Assembly: GCA_030599705.1 (NCBI GenBank) | Contig: JAUVNM010000145.1 | Coordinates: 1 to 5,384 of the forward strand | Direction: 5' to 3' | Length of the DNA: 5,384 nucleotides | Source of the DNA: Gammaproteobacteria bacterium | GTDB taxonomy: Bacteria > Pseudomonadota > Gammaproteobacteria > UBA9214 | In this document: positions 1 through 5,384 of the stretch, piece by piece | Layout of the letters: every line of letters starts with the position of its first letter | Position numbering within the stretch: the stretch's first letter is position 1 | Program-made: the position numbers and the translations under genes | Notes under the pieces: model-generated | Seen by the model: only the letters and a program-made list of their open reading frames with translations | Database searches by the model: none | What the model was told of the DNA's origin: nothing

Positions 1-236
1 AGGCCGCGGGCCGCCAGCATGACCAGGGTATGGAACCACAGGTCGGCAGTCTCATGGACCAGCTGCGCAGCGTCACCCCCCTTTGCGGCAATCACCGTTT
101 CAATCGCCTCCTCACCAACTTTCTTGAGGATTTCATCCAGGCCTTTTGCATACAGGCCGGCCACATAAGAACTGTTCGGGTCTGCCTGCTTGCGCTGCTC
201 GATAACTGCAGCCAGCTTCTCAAGTGTATCGCTCAT
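1..236 (-). CDS. hisE: Phosphoribosyl-ATP pyrophosphatase HisE (partial, 3' end beyond window)
   Basis: Hydrolyses phosphoribosyl-ATP to phosphoribosyl-AMP and pyrophosphate, the second step of histidine biosynthesis, in the cytoplasm. I translated it by hand from the ATG at 236-234, and 78 residues are visible before the left edge. It begins [16 protein letters not shown] and continues with the family pattern [22 protein letters not shown]. The acidic metal-binding residues of the MazG-like all-alpha fold are visible: E42, E43 and E46 in VGEEAIE, and E62 and D65 in HETADLW. Members usually have about 105-110 residues, so roughly 30 C-terminal residues are missing. It stands alone and is not fused to HisI as in enterics. 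It starts 25 bases after the hisI stop, with a modest CAGG Shine-Dalgarno eight bases before the ATG. It is the last his gene visible in the operon. Confidence 0.95.
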   Translation of the reverse strand, partial: MSDTLEKLAAVIEQRKQADPNSSYVAGLYAKGLDEILKKVGEEAIETVIAAKGGDAAQLVHETADLWFHTLVMLAARG

Positions 237-247
237 CCTGGTAACCT

Positions 248-261
248 GCCGGTCTCCCGGC
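248..261 (-). repeat. Small hairpin with GAGA loop between hisI and hisE
   Basis: On the transcribed strand the bases directly after the hisI stop codon read GCCGG-GAGA-CCGGC. This is a perfect five-base-pair GC-rich stem closed by a GNRA-type tetraloop. It fills the first 14 of the 25 bases between hisI and hisE and ends just before the probable hisE ribosome binding site. There is no following U-tract, so it is not an intrinsic terminator. A role in RNA stability or in spacing ribosomes is possible but is inference. Confidence 0.5.
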
Positions 262-654
262 TCAGCGCTTGCCGTACATTTCATCCGGGTCCTTCAGGAC
301 CGGTTCGATTGTTTCCCACTTGCCATCCTCAAGCCGTTTGAAAAAGCAGCTGCGGCGACCGGTATGGCAGGCTATCCCGCCACGCTGCTCTACCTGCAGC
401 ATGATGACATCATTGTCACAGTCAAGGCGGATCTCGCTGACACGCTGCACGTTTCCGGATTCTTCACCCTTGCGCCACAATTTCCGGCGTGACCGTGACC
501 AGTATACCGCCCTGCCCTCGCTGGCCGTCAGGCTCAATGCTTCACGATTCATCCAGGCGACCATCAGGATAGCACCATCCTGCCGGTCCTGGGCGATGGC
601 CGGTACCAGGCCATCAGCCGTCCATTTCACATCATCCAGCCAGTCCGTACTCAT
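262..654 (-). CDS. hisI: Phosphoribosyl-AMP cyclohydrolase HisI
   Basis: Opens the adenine ring of phosphoribosyl-AMP to give the aminoaldose ProFAR, the third step of histidine biosynthesis. It is a cytoplasmic zinc enzyme, normally a homodimer. The 130-residue protein starts [11 protein letters not shown]. The magnesium motif DCDND lies at residues 78-82, and the zinc ligands are C79, C96 and C103, the last two in the [11 protein letters not shown] segment. The length is right for a stand-alone cyclohydrolase without a HisE domain. A GTG three bases upstream (657-655) is also in frame. I chose the ATG because the GGAG at 664-661 is then six bases away, against only three from the GTG. It begins 15 bases after hisF and ends in TGA 25 bases before hisE. 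Confidence 0.97.
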   Translation of the reverse strand: MSTDWLDDVKWTADGLVPAIAQDRQDGAILMVAWMNREALSLTASEGRAVYWSRSRRKLWRKGEESGNVQRVSEIRLDCDNDVIMLQVEQRGGIACHTGRRSCFFKRLEDGKWETIEPVLKDPDEMYGKR

Positions 655-660
655 CACGCG

Positions 661-664
661 CTCC
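661..664 (-). promoter_or_regulatory. Ribosome binding site of hisI
   Basis: GGAG on the minus strand lies six bases before the ATG at 654-652, between the hisF stop and the hisI start. Its spacing favours the ATG over the adjacent GTG at 657-655. It is the best-spaced Shine-Dalgarno sequence in the his operon here. Confidence 0.6.
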
Positions 665-669
665 GCGGT

Positions 670-1443
670 TCACAACCTGACTTCAATGCCGGCAGCAGCC
701 ATATGCTGTTTCGCCTCACCAACCGTAAATTCACCGAAATGAAAAATACTTGCGGCGAGCACCGCATCGGCCCTGCCCCTTAGCACCCCATCAACAAGAT
801 GATCAAGGTTTCCAACACCGCCGGATGCAATCACGGGAACGTCTACCGTATCACTGATTATCGACGTCAATGCCAGGTCAAAGCCGTCACGGGTCCCGTC
901 ACGATCCATGCTGGTCAGCAGGATCTCGCCGGCTCCGTAATCGACCATGCGTTGCGCCCACTCGACAGCGTCGATGCCGGTGGGCTTGCGCCCGCCGTGG
1001 GTAAAGATTTCCCAGCGCAGCGGTGCGTCTGCATTGCTGACCTGCCGGGCATCAATGGACACGACAATACATTGTGAGCCGAAACGCCCGGCGGCCTCAC
1101 GGACAAACTCCGGCTTGCTGACCGCCGCGGTATTGATTCCCACCTTGTCGGCCCCGGCATTCAGCAGTCGCCGGATATCGGCGACTTCCCGGATCCCGCC
1201 ACCGACGGTCAATGGAATAAACACCTCGCCGGCAACCTGCTCGACCACGTGGACCATGGTTTCACGCTGGTCTGAACTCGCGGTAATATCGAGAAAGGTT
1301 ATCTCATCGGCGCCCTGCTCATCGTAGCGCCGTGCTATTTCCACCGGATCGCCGGCATCGCGAATATCCACGAACTGCACACCCTTGACGACACGGCCCG
1401 CATCGACGTCCAGGCAGGGGATGATTCTCTTTGCCAGTCCCAT
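670..1443 (-). CDS. hisF: Imidazole glycerol phosphate synthase, cyclase subunit HisF
   Basis: With HisH it forms imidazole glycerol phosphate synthase. HisF uses ammonia delivered by HisH to convert PRFAR into imidazole glycerol phosphate and AICAR, linking histidine to purine synthesis. The 257-residue protein is a TIM barrel starting [14 protein letters not shown]. The catalytic aspartates are D12 in CLDVD and D131 in VSIDAR, equivalent to D11 and D130 of the well-studied Thermotoga enzyme. Phosphate-binding glycine segments are GGGIR (81-85) and ASGG (206-209). The SMDRDGT segment (178-184) is also typical. The reading frame stays open for 20 codons upstream, but that stretch lies inside hisA and the family begins at this ATG. 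It starts seven bases after the hisA stop. A GGAG in the hisA tail is 13 bases from the start, which is rather far, so coupling to hisA translation is likely. Confidence 0.98.
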   Translation of the reverse strand: MGLAKRIIPCLDVDAGRVVKGVQFVDIRDAGDPVEIARRYDEQGADEITFLDITASSDQRETMVHVVEQVAGEVFIPLTVGGGIREVADIRRLLNAGADKVGINTAAVSKPEFVREAAGRFGSQCIVVSIDARQVSNADAPLRWEIFTHGGRKPTGIDAVEWAQRMVDYGAGEILLTSMDRDGTRDGFDLALTSIISDTVDVPVIASGGVGNLDHLVDGVLRGRADAVLAASIFHFGEFTVGEAKQHMAAAGIEVRL

Positions 1444-1450
1444 GATCGGG

Positions 1451-2200
1451 TTATTGCTCCGGTTTGCCGCACAGTTCGTCGGCAAGCTGTTGCGCCTCGG
1501 CAAGATCCAGCGTGCCTTCGTAGAGAGCCCGCCCGGTAATCGCCCCCATGATACCTTCGTCGGTCACAGCACACAGGGCACGAATATCATCGAGACTGGT
1601 AATACCGCCCGAGGCGATCACAGGAATATGGATCGCCTGTGCAAGCTCTACGGTTGAGTCGACATTCACGCCGCTCATCATGCCGTCACGGCCGATGTCC
1701 GTGAACACGATGGCCGCTACCCCGTCCTGTTCAAAATGCTGCGCCATATCGATTGCGGAGTGATTGGACAGCTTCGACCAGCCGTCTATCGCCACCTTGC
1801 CGTCTTTCGCATCCAGGCCGACAATAATGTGGCCGGGAAATTCCAGGCACAGGTCATTGATGAAATGCGGGGCACTGACGGCCCTGGTCCCGATAATGGT
1901 GTACTGCACCCCGGCCTCCAGGTACGCCTGCACGGTATCCTCATCACGAATCCCGCCGCCGACCTGGATGGGCAGCTCCGGAAAGGCCTCGGCAACCGCC
2001 TTGATCGCACCGGCATTGACCGGCTTGCCCGCAAAGGCGCCATTCAGGTCTACCATGTGCAGGCGTCGCGCCCCGGCATCGACCCAGCGCTGCGCCACTG
2101 CGACGGGATCATCGCCGAATACGGTCGCGTCCTCCATCTTTCCCTGCCGCAGACGCACGCACTTGCCATCCTTGAGATCAATCGCAGGTATCAGCAACAT
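1451..2200 (-). CDS. hisA: ProFAR isomerase HisA
   Basis: 1-(5-phosphoribosyl)-5-[(5-phosphoribosylamino)methylideneamino]imidazole-4-carboxamide isomerase. It catalyses an Amadori rearrangement of ProFAR to PRFAR, the substrate of HisF-HisH. The protein has 249 residues, the usual length for this TIM barrel. The general base and acid are D8 (IPAIDLKDG) and D130 (GLDAKDG). The half-barrel phosphate sites are GGGIRDED (81-88) and ASGG (196-199), and GTRAV follows at 104-108. It resembles HisF in its internal two-fold design, as expected from their shared origin. Its ATG comes three bases after the hisH stop. The likely Shine-Dalgarno GGAG at 2215-2212 lies inside the hisH 3' end, 11 bases from the start, so coupling with hisH is probable. 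It ends with TAA seven bases before hisF. Confidence 0.98.
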   Translation of the reverse strand: MLLIPAIDLKDGKCVRLRQGKMEDATVFGDDPVAVAQRWVDAGARRLHMVDLNGAFAGKPVNAGAIKAVAEAFPELPIQVGGGIRDEDTVQAYLEAGVQYTIIGTRAVSAPHFINDLCLEFPGHIIVGLDAKDGKVAIDGWSKLSNHSAIDMAQHFEQDGVAAIVFTDIGRDGMMSGVNVDSTVELAQAIHIPVIASGGITSLDDIRALCAVTDEGIMGAITGRALYEGTLDLAEAQQLADELCGKPEQ

Positions 2201-2203
2201 GCT

Positions 2204-2851
2204 TCAGGATTCTCCGTTCCAGTTAACAAAATTTGACAACAGACCCAGCCCCGCATGCTGGCTTTTCTCCGGGTGAAACTGCACGGCAAAGACATTGTCA
2301 CGCGCTATCACCGAGGCAAAATCGATACCGTAGGGGGTCGTTGCGGCCACGTCAGTGTCCGCCTTCGGGGCAACGTAGTAACTGTGTACAAAATAGAACC
2401 GGCTGCCGTCCCGGATATCCCGCCACATGGGGTGTGTTCCCTGCTGCTGCACCTGATTCCAGCCCATGTGCGGTATCTTGAGGCGCCCTGCTGTAGCGGC
2501 CTGGCCGATAGACTCTGTAAAGTGCTGCACTCTGCCGGGGATAATACCGAGACACGGGATTCCCTGGTTTTCCTCGCTGCTGTCGAGCAGGGCCTGCATG
2601 CCGAGGCATACGCCCAGCAACGGTTTTGACCGGGCCACATCCATAACCACCTCGTCAAGACCCGTGCGCTGCAACTCGGACATGCAGTCACGAATCGCGC
2701 CCACACCCGGGAACACAACCCGGTCGGCTGCCAGGATGTCATCGCGCTCACTGCTGACACGCACCCGGTTCCTGCCCGCTACATGTTCAAGCGCCTTGGC
2801 AATGGAGTGCAGGTTTCCCATGCCGTAGTCGATGATTGCAATAGAGGACAT
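2204..2851 (-). CDS. hisH: Imidazole glycerol phosphate synthase, glutaminase subunit HisH
   Basis: Class I glutamine amidotransferase that hydrolyses glutamine and channels ammonia to HisF. The 215-residue protein starts MSSIAIIDYGMGN, the standard family beginning. The nucleophile is C82 in GVCLGMQ. The other triad members are H193 and E195 in QFHPEKS. The PGVGAI oxyanion-strand segment is at 48-53. An in-frame GTG at 2881-2879 would add ten residues (MSAGYLLFCL), but the family starts at the ATG used here and the extension falls inside a hairpin. No Shine-Dalgarno sequence is visible before either start. The bases just before the ATG are U-rich (TTTTTTGTCTT), which is unusual among these genes. 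It follows hisB by 55 bases containing a terminator-like structure, and ends three bases before hisA. Confidence 0.97.
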   Translation of the reverse strand: MSSIAIIDYGMGNLHSIAKALEHVAGRNRVRVSSERDDILAADRVVFPGVGAIRDCMSELQRTGLDEVVMDVARSKPLLGVCLGMQALLDSSEENQGIPCLGIIPGRVQHFTESIGQAATAGRLKIPHMGWNQVQQQGTHPMWRDIRDGSRFYFVHSYYVAPKADTDVAATTPYGIDFASVIARDNVFAVQFHPEKSQHAGLGLLSNFVNWNGES

Positions 2852-2856
2852 AAGAC

Positions 2857-2891
2857 AAAAAAGCAGATAACCGGCCGACACCGGTTACCCG
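2857..2891 (-). terminator. Terminator-like hairpin and U-tract in front of hisH (possible intra-operon attenuator)
   Basis: On the minus strand, 2891-2881 can pair with 2874-2864 to form an 11-base-pair stem that includes two G-U pairs. Its core is the perfect repeat TAACCGG / CCGGTTA. The loop is UGUCGG (2880-2875). One C follows, then six uninterrupted U residues (2862-2857). This has the form of an intrinsic terminator on the coding strand. It lies inside the operon, 15 bases after the hisB stop and five bases before the hisH ATG, so it could reduce transcription of the downstream his genes, mark a 3' end for hisB mRNA, or act conditionally. Function is inferred from form only, and no folding energy was computed. 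Confidence 0.5.
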
Positions 2892-2906
2892 GTAATTCAG
2901 GGATAG

Positions 2907-3500
2907 TCAGAGACTCCCCTTGGTTGAGGGCATCTGATCACCCATCCGCGGATCAGGTTCCAGCGCCATGCGCATGGCACGTCCGAACGCCTTGAATATC
3001 GTCTCGGCGACATGATGCGAATTATCTCCGCGCAGGCAATCAATGTGCAGGGTCACCAGCGCATGGTTGCTGAAGCCCTGGAAAAACTCGTGGATCAGGT
3101 CAACATCAAAATCACCCACTCGGGCGCGCGGGTATTGTGCCTGGTATACCAGACCCGGCCTCCCGGAAAAATCAATGACTACCCGTGACAGGGCCTCGTC
3201 GAGGGGTACATAGGCGTGACCGTAGCGCCGGATGCCGCGCTTGTCGGCAATGGCCTGTCCCATGGCCTGACCCAGGGTAATGCCGATATCCTCGACCGTG
3301 TGATGGGCATCAATGTGCAAATCACCCTTCGCCGTGACTTCAATATCGATCAGGCCATGCCGTGCCACCTGTTCCAGCATGTGTTCAAGGAACGGCAGGC
3401 CGGTATCCAGTGTTGCCTTGCCCTGCCCGTCCAGATTCACGGATACCGTGATCTGTGTTTCCAGGGTTTCCCGATTAACCGCGGCGGTCCGCTGTGACAT
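2907..3500 (-). CDS. hisB: Imidazoleglycerol-phosphate dehydratase HisB (monofunctional)
   Basis: Dehydrates imidazole glycerol phosphate to imidazole acetol phosphate, the sixth step of histidine biosynthesis. The active family is a manganese-dependent 24-mer. The 197-residue protein starts [12 protein letters not shown] and ends PSTKGSL, a typical C-terminus. The two metal-binding repeats of the duplicated fold are DAHHTVED (64-71) and SHHVAET (161-167). Further metal or substrate residues are H40 in FLEHML and H137 in LIHEF. No N-terminal histidinol-phosphatase domain is present, unlike the enteric fusion protein. The frame stays open to a TTG at 3542, but the 14 extra residues do not resemble the family. 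The nearest SD-like sequence, GGGAA at 3518-3514, is 13 bases from the ATG, so initiation looks weak. It is the first visible his gene of the operon. Confidence 0.97.
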   Translation of the reverse strand: MSQRTAAVNRETLETQITVSVNLDGQGKATLDTGLPFLEHMLEQVARHGLIDIEVTAKGDLHIDAHHTVEDIGITLGQAMGQAIADKRGIRRYGHAYVPLDEALSRVVIDFSGRPGLVYQAQYPRARVGDFDVDLIHEFFQGFSNHALVTLHIDCLRGDNSHHVAETIFKAFGRAMRMALEPDPRMGDQMPSTKGSL

Positions 3501-3688
3501 GACTGATGGTGTATTCCCGTGTGCCGGTGAAACTTCCGGCAATTAGTGTAATCGTAACGAAAAATACCGCCGGATAGAACTGTTTTAGGCGCAAACTGCG
3601 ACTCAATATCCCAATATGAACAGACAATTAGCCGGATACACGGCCAGGCGACACGTTCAACGCCACGGACACTGCCGGTGTCCCCGCC
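3501..3688 (-). promoter_or_regulatory. Leader and probable promoter region of the his operon
   Basis: This 188-base gap between dtd and hisB has no gene I can support. Its middle (about 3541-3630) is visibly richer in A and T than the flanking genes, as expected for a promoter. I could not find a convincing sigma-70 hexamer pair; the best -10-like match is TACGAT (3556-3551), with no good -35 partner. There is no run of histidine codons, so an enteric-type his leader peptide is absent. Two direct copies of GCCGGATA lie at 3569-3576 and 3631-3638 on the plus strand. A five-pair hairpin, GCCGG / CCGGC (3540-3536 with 3527-3523), lies in the presumed hisB leader. Promoter assignment rests on position only. 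Confidence 0.35.
3667..3683 (-). repeat. Hairpin downstream of dtd
   Basis: On the transcribed strand GGACAC-CGGCA-GTGTCC forms a perfect six-base-pair stem, five bases after the dtd stop codon. No U-tract follows, so it is not a convincing intrinsic terminator. It may protect the 3' end of pip-dtd mRNA or be incidental. Without a terminator here, read-through from dtd into the his operon remains possible. Confidence 0.4.
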
Positions 3689-4144
3689 CTATCCAGACGG
3701 TGGCGGTGTCACTTCCAGCCAAAAGGTCACCGGGCCGTCGTTCACCAGCGCCACCTGCATATCGGCGCCAAACTGCCCGCAGGCAACCCGGTCGTAGCGT
3801 TGTTGTGCCAGTGCCACCAGCCGCTCAAACAGTCGCTCACCGAGGCCGGGGGCGGCTGCCGGGCTGAAGCCGGGCCGCATACCCTTGCGGGTATCCGCCG
3901 CCAGCGTAAACTGGGGCACCAGCAGCAATTCGCCACCGGTATCGCTGATGGCAAGATTCATCTTCCCCGCACTGTCCGGGAACACGCGATACCCGAGCAA
4001 ACGCTCCAGCAGGCGGCCGGCTTCCCTTTCCGTATCGCCCCGCTGTACACCGACCAGCACCAGCAGGCCGGGTCCGATATCAGCGACGCACTCTCCGGCA
4101 CTATGGACTCCGGCAGATTGCACCCGCTGCAGCAAACCGATCAT
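3689..4144 (-). CDS. dtd: D-aminoacyl-tRNA deacylase Dtd
   Basis: Removes D-amino acids, such as D-tyrosine, that have been mischarged onto tRNA, and also clears glycine from tRNA-Ala. It is a cytoplasmic chirality checkpoint, normally a homodimer. The 151-residue protein starts [13 protein letters not shown] and matches the family along its whole length: [36 protein letters not shown] and [11 protein letters not shown]. The cross-subunit Gly-Pro of NDGPVT falls at G137-P138, and Q78-F79-T80 belong to the SQFT motif. The position usually held by serine (77) is proline here. Its ATG overlaps the pip stop as ATGA (4144-4141), and no Shine-Dalgarno sequence is evident upstream, so translation is probably coupled to pip. 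A short proline-rich tail, TPPPSG, follows the core. It ends in TAG, 188 bases before hisB. Confidence 0.97.
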   Translation of the reverse strand: MIGLLQRVQSAGVHSAGECVADIGPGLLVLVGVQRGDTEREAGRLLERLLGYRVFPDSAGKMNLAISDTGGELLLVPQFTLAADTRKGMRPGFSPAAAPGLGERLFERLVALAQQRYDRVACGQFGADMQVALVNDGPVTFWLEVTPPPSG

Positions 4145-5091
4145 CGGAAACGCATTGCGAACTGGCTGGTTGCCGTCATCAGGGCATCCACAATGCCCGG
4201 CTCAGTCGCCGAATGTCCGGCATCGGGGATAATCTGCAGGCGTGCATCCGGCCAGGCATTGCGCAGTTCCCATGCCTGCTCAACCGGGCACACCACATCA
4301 TAGCGGCCATGCACGATGACACCCGGGATACCCTGGAGGCATCCGGCATTGTTCAGAATCTGGTCGGGCTCCAGAAAACTGTCATTCATAAAATAATGGC
4401 ATTCAATCCGTGCCAGGCTGAGTGCGGTATGCGGGTTGATAAAATGGTCCACGACCGCTGCCCGTGGCAATAGCGTTGAGGCCCGGCCTTCCCATAACGA
4501 CCAGGCCTTGGCAGCCGCCATTCTCACCAGCTCGTCATCACCGGTCAGACGCCGGTAATAGGCCTCGACCAGGTTGCCGCGTTCCTCTTCCGGAATTGGC
4601 TGCAGGTAATCATTCCAGTAGTCCGGGAGCAGGAAACTGGCGCCGTCCTGGTAAAACCAGTGGATATCACGCGGCCGGCACAGAAAGATCCCGCGCAGAA
4701 TCAGGCCAAGTACGCGTGACGGATGGGTCTCCGCATAGACCAGGCCCAGTGTCGAGCCCCAGGAACCACCGAAAACAATCCATTGATCGACACCGAGCTG
4801 CGCGCGGATCGTCTCCATGTCAGCAACGAGGTTCCCGGTTGTATTCCCTTCCAGCGAGGCATGCGGCAGGGAGCGCCCGCAACCCCGCTGGTCAAACAGG
4901 ATGACCCGGTACACCTTGGGATCAAAGAAGCGACGGTGCCAGGTTTCACACCCTGCCCCCGGTCCACCATGCACAAATACCACCGGTATGCCGTCGGTGT
5001 GGCCACTCTCCTCAACGTACAGACGGTGCCCGTCTGACACTTCGATGGTATGTGTCGCACAGGGTTCAACGGGATTATATAACTGGCGCAT
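4141..5091 (-). CDS. pip: Proline iminopeptidase (alpha/beta hydrolase, peptidase family S33)
   Basis: Releases N-terminal proline from peptides and is probably cytoplasmic, since no signal peptide or membrane segment is visible. The 316-residue protein has the expected length and order. The oxyanion-hole motif HGGPGAG is at 41-47 and DQRGCGRS is at 67-74. The nucleophile elbow GGSWGS (108-113) holds S110. A helical cap domain follows in the middle, then D265 in GRYDVVCPV and H293 in [10 protein letters not shown] complete the triad. The start [10 protein letters not shown] is typical, and GTGAG (5104-5100) is a plausible ribosome binding site eight bases from the ATG. It overlaps dtd by four bases. 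A strong terminator of the preceding gene ends 30 bases upstream, so its own promoter is not obvious. Family assignment is firm; proline specificity is inferred from the family. Confidence 0.93.
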   Translation of the reverse strand: MRQLYNPVEPCATHTIEVSDGHRLYVEESGHTDGIPVVFVHGGPGAGCETWHRRFFDPKVYRVILFDQRGCGRSLPHASLEGNTTGNLVADMETIRAQLGVDQWIVFGGSWGSTLGLVYAETHPSRVLGLILRGIFLCRPRDIHWFYQDGASFLLPDYWNDYLQPIPEEERGNLVEAYYRRLTGDDELVRMAAAKAWSLWEGRASTLLPRAAVVDHFINPHTALSLARIECHYFMNDSFLEPDQILNNAGCLQGIPGVIVHGRYDVVCPVEQAWELRNAWPDARLQIIPDAGHSATEPGIVDALMTATSQFAMRFR

Positions 5092-5121
5092 AAAAGGAAC
5101 TCACACCTGAACCGGTTGCAG

Positions 5122-5152
5122 AAAAAAAGAAAGGCGTGCACATTGCACGCCT
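5122..5152 (-). terminator. Intrinsic terminator of the DsrE-family gene
   Basis: On the minus strand GGCGTGCA-ATG-TGCACGCC forms a perfect eight-base-pair stem, extended to nine by an A-U pair, with a three-base loop. It is followed by TTTCTTTTTTT. It lies 73 bases after the stop codon of the gene at the right edge and on the same strand, the expected arrangement for a factor-independent terminator. The plus strand has no comparable U-tract, so the structure looks one-directional. It separates that gene from pip. Confidence 0.88.
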
Positions 5153-5225
5153 CTCGATAGTACTCGTCACGGATTCAGGCGGGACACCCGGGAATACGGC
5201 GACAGACCGTGCCCCCTTGTTTCAA

Positions 5226-5384
5226 TCAAATAAACAGGCAGACATCGGACTTCTGTGCGACCGGCAGGAACGAGGTCGCGCCAACAAAGTCCGTGACTTC
5301 CGGGATGAACTCGCTGGCATCAAAGCCAAACACATCCACGGTCATCTGGCAGGCCACCATCTTCACCTCGGCCTCGATACACAG
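5226..5384 (-). CDS. DsrE2-type DsrE/DsrF-like family protein (partial, 5' end beyond window)
   Basis: Only the last 52 residues are visible; they were translated by hand and end in TGA at 5228-5226. The segment reads EVKMVACQMTVDVFGF, then FVGATSF, and ends SDVCLFI. The ACQMTxDxxG cysteine motif and the hydrophobic last strand are what I recognise from the C-terminus of DsrE2-like proteins, a group often listed as peroxiredoxin-like or DsrE/DsrF/DrsH-like. Characterised relatives carry or pass on sulfur with TusA and rhodanese, and are common in sulfur oxidisers. The visible cysteines are at positions 2, 12 and 49 of the fragment, with the middle one in the conserved motif. The N-terminal half and partner genes are outside the window, so the subfamily and role remain inferred. 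A strong terminator follows it. Confidence 0.75.
   Translation of the reverse strand: MCIEAEVKMVACQMTVDVFGFDASEFIPEVTDFVGATSFLPVAQKSDVCLFI

Noticed and set aside
655..657. GTG start for HisI one codon upstream of the chosen ATG
   Set aside because: The GGAG would be only three bases away, while the ATG is six bases away.
1736..2276. Two long plus-strand open frames of 166 and 170 codons opposite hisA and the end of hisH
   Set aside because: They lie antisense to well-conserved his genes with intact active sites, resemble no family I know, and are common by-products of GC-rich coding DNA.
2849..2881. Upstream GTG start adding ten residues to HisH
   Set aside because: The family begins at the ATG with MSSIAIIDYG; the extension overlaps the hairpin and U-tract and has no better ribosome binding site.
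3501..3542. Upstream TTG start for HisB
   Set aside because: The 14 extra residues do not resemble the family N-terminus, and the ATG at 3500 gives a normal 197-residue enzyme.
3601..3660. Possible sigma-54 promoter (TGG followed by GGC) upstream of hisB
   Set aside because: The GG to GC spacing is one base too long and the remaining consensus positions do not match.
3667..3683. Intrinsic terminator after dtd
   Set aside because: The hairpin is perfect, but no U-tract follows on the transcribed strand, so it is listed only as a hairpin.
3800..4303. Plus-strand open frame of 167 codons opposite dtd and the end of pip
   Set aside because: Antisense shadow of two genes with full catalytic motifs; it has no recognisable domain and spans the pip-dtd junction.
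4464..4904. Plus-strand open frame of 146 codons opposite pip
   Set aside because: Its product is an Arg, Pro and Gly-rich low-complexity translation typical of the antisense frame of GC-rich DNA, and pip is clearly the real gene.

Overview
The window reads as ordinary chromosomal core DNA of a moderately GC-rich gammaproteobacterium. Everything recognisable is on the minus strand, so transcription runs from right (high coordinates) to left. I see no phage, insertion sequence, CRISPR array, rRNA or tRNA. The gene order hisB-hisH-hisA-hisF-hisI-hisE, with a monofunctional hisB and separate hisI and hisE (both are fused to other domains in enterics), fits a non-enteric gammaproteobacterium. The DsrE2-type fragment at the right edge suggests, but does not prove, a lineage with sulfur-transfer chemistry, such as sulfur oxidisers.

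Layout in transcription order. The 3' end of a DsrE-family gene (5384-5226) is followed by a strong intrinsic terminator (5152-5122). Next come pip, a proline iminopeptidase (5091-4141), and dtd, a D-aminoacyl-tRNA deacylase (4144-3689), joined by an ATGA stop/start overlap. A 188-base gap (3688-3501), AT-rich in its middle, probably carries the his promoter and leader. Then follow hisB (3500-2907), a 55-base gap holding a terminator-like hairpin and U-tract (2891-2857), hisH (2851-2204), hisA (2200-1451), hisF (1443-670), hisI (654-262) and hisE (236 to the left edge, cut off).

The his genes encode a continuous part of histidine biosynthesis. HisE hydrolyses phosphoribosyl-ATP, HisI opens the ring of phosphoribosyl-AMP, and HisA isomerises the resulting aminoaldose ProFAR to PRFAR. 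The HisH-HisF complex turns PRFAR and glutamine into imidazole glycerol phosphate and AICAR, and HisB dehydrates imidazole glycerol phosphate. hisG, hisC, hisD and the phosphatase are not in the window. All catalytic residues I looked for are present in the his proteins.

I do not find a new biological system. The points most worth a second look are regulatory: a terminator-like hairpin ending six bases before the hisH start codon with no Shine-Dalgarno sequence, a strong terminator only 30 bases upstream of pip, and a small GAGA-loop hairpin between hisI and hisE. One protein detail is a proline in place of the usual serine in the SQFT motif of Dtd.
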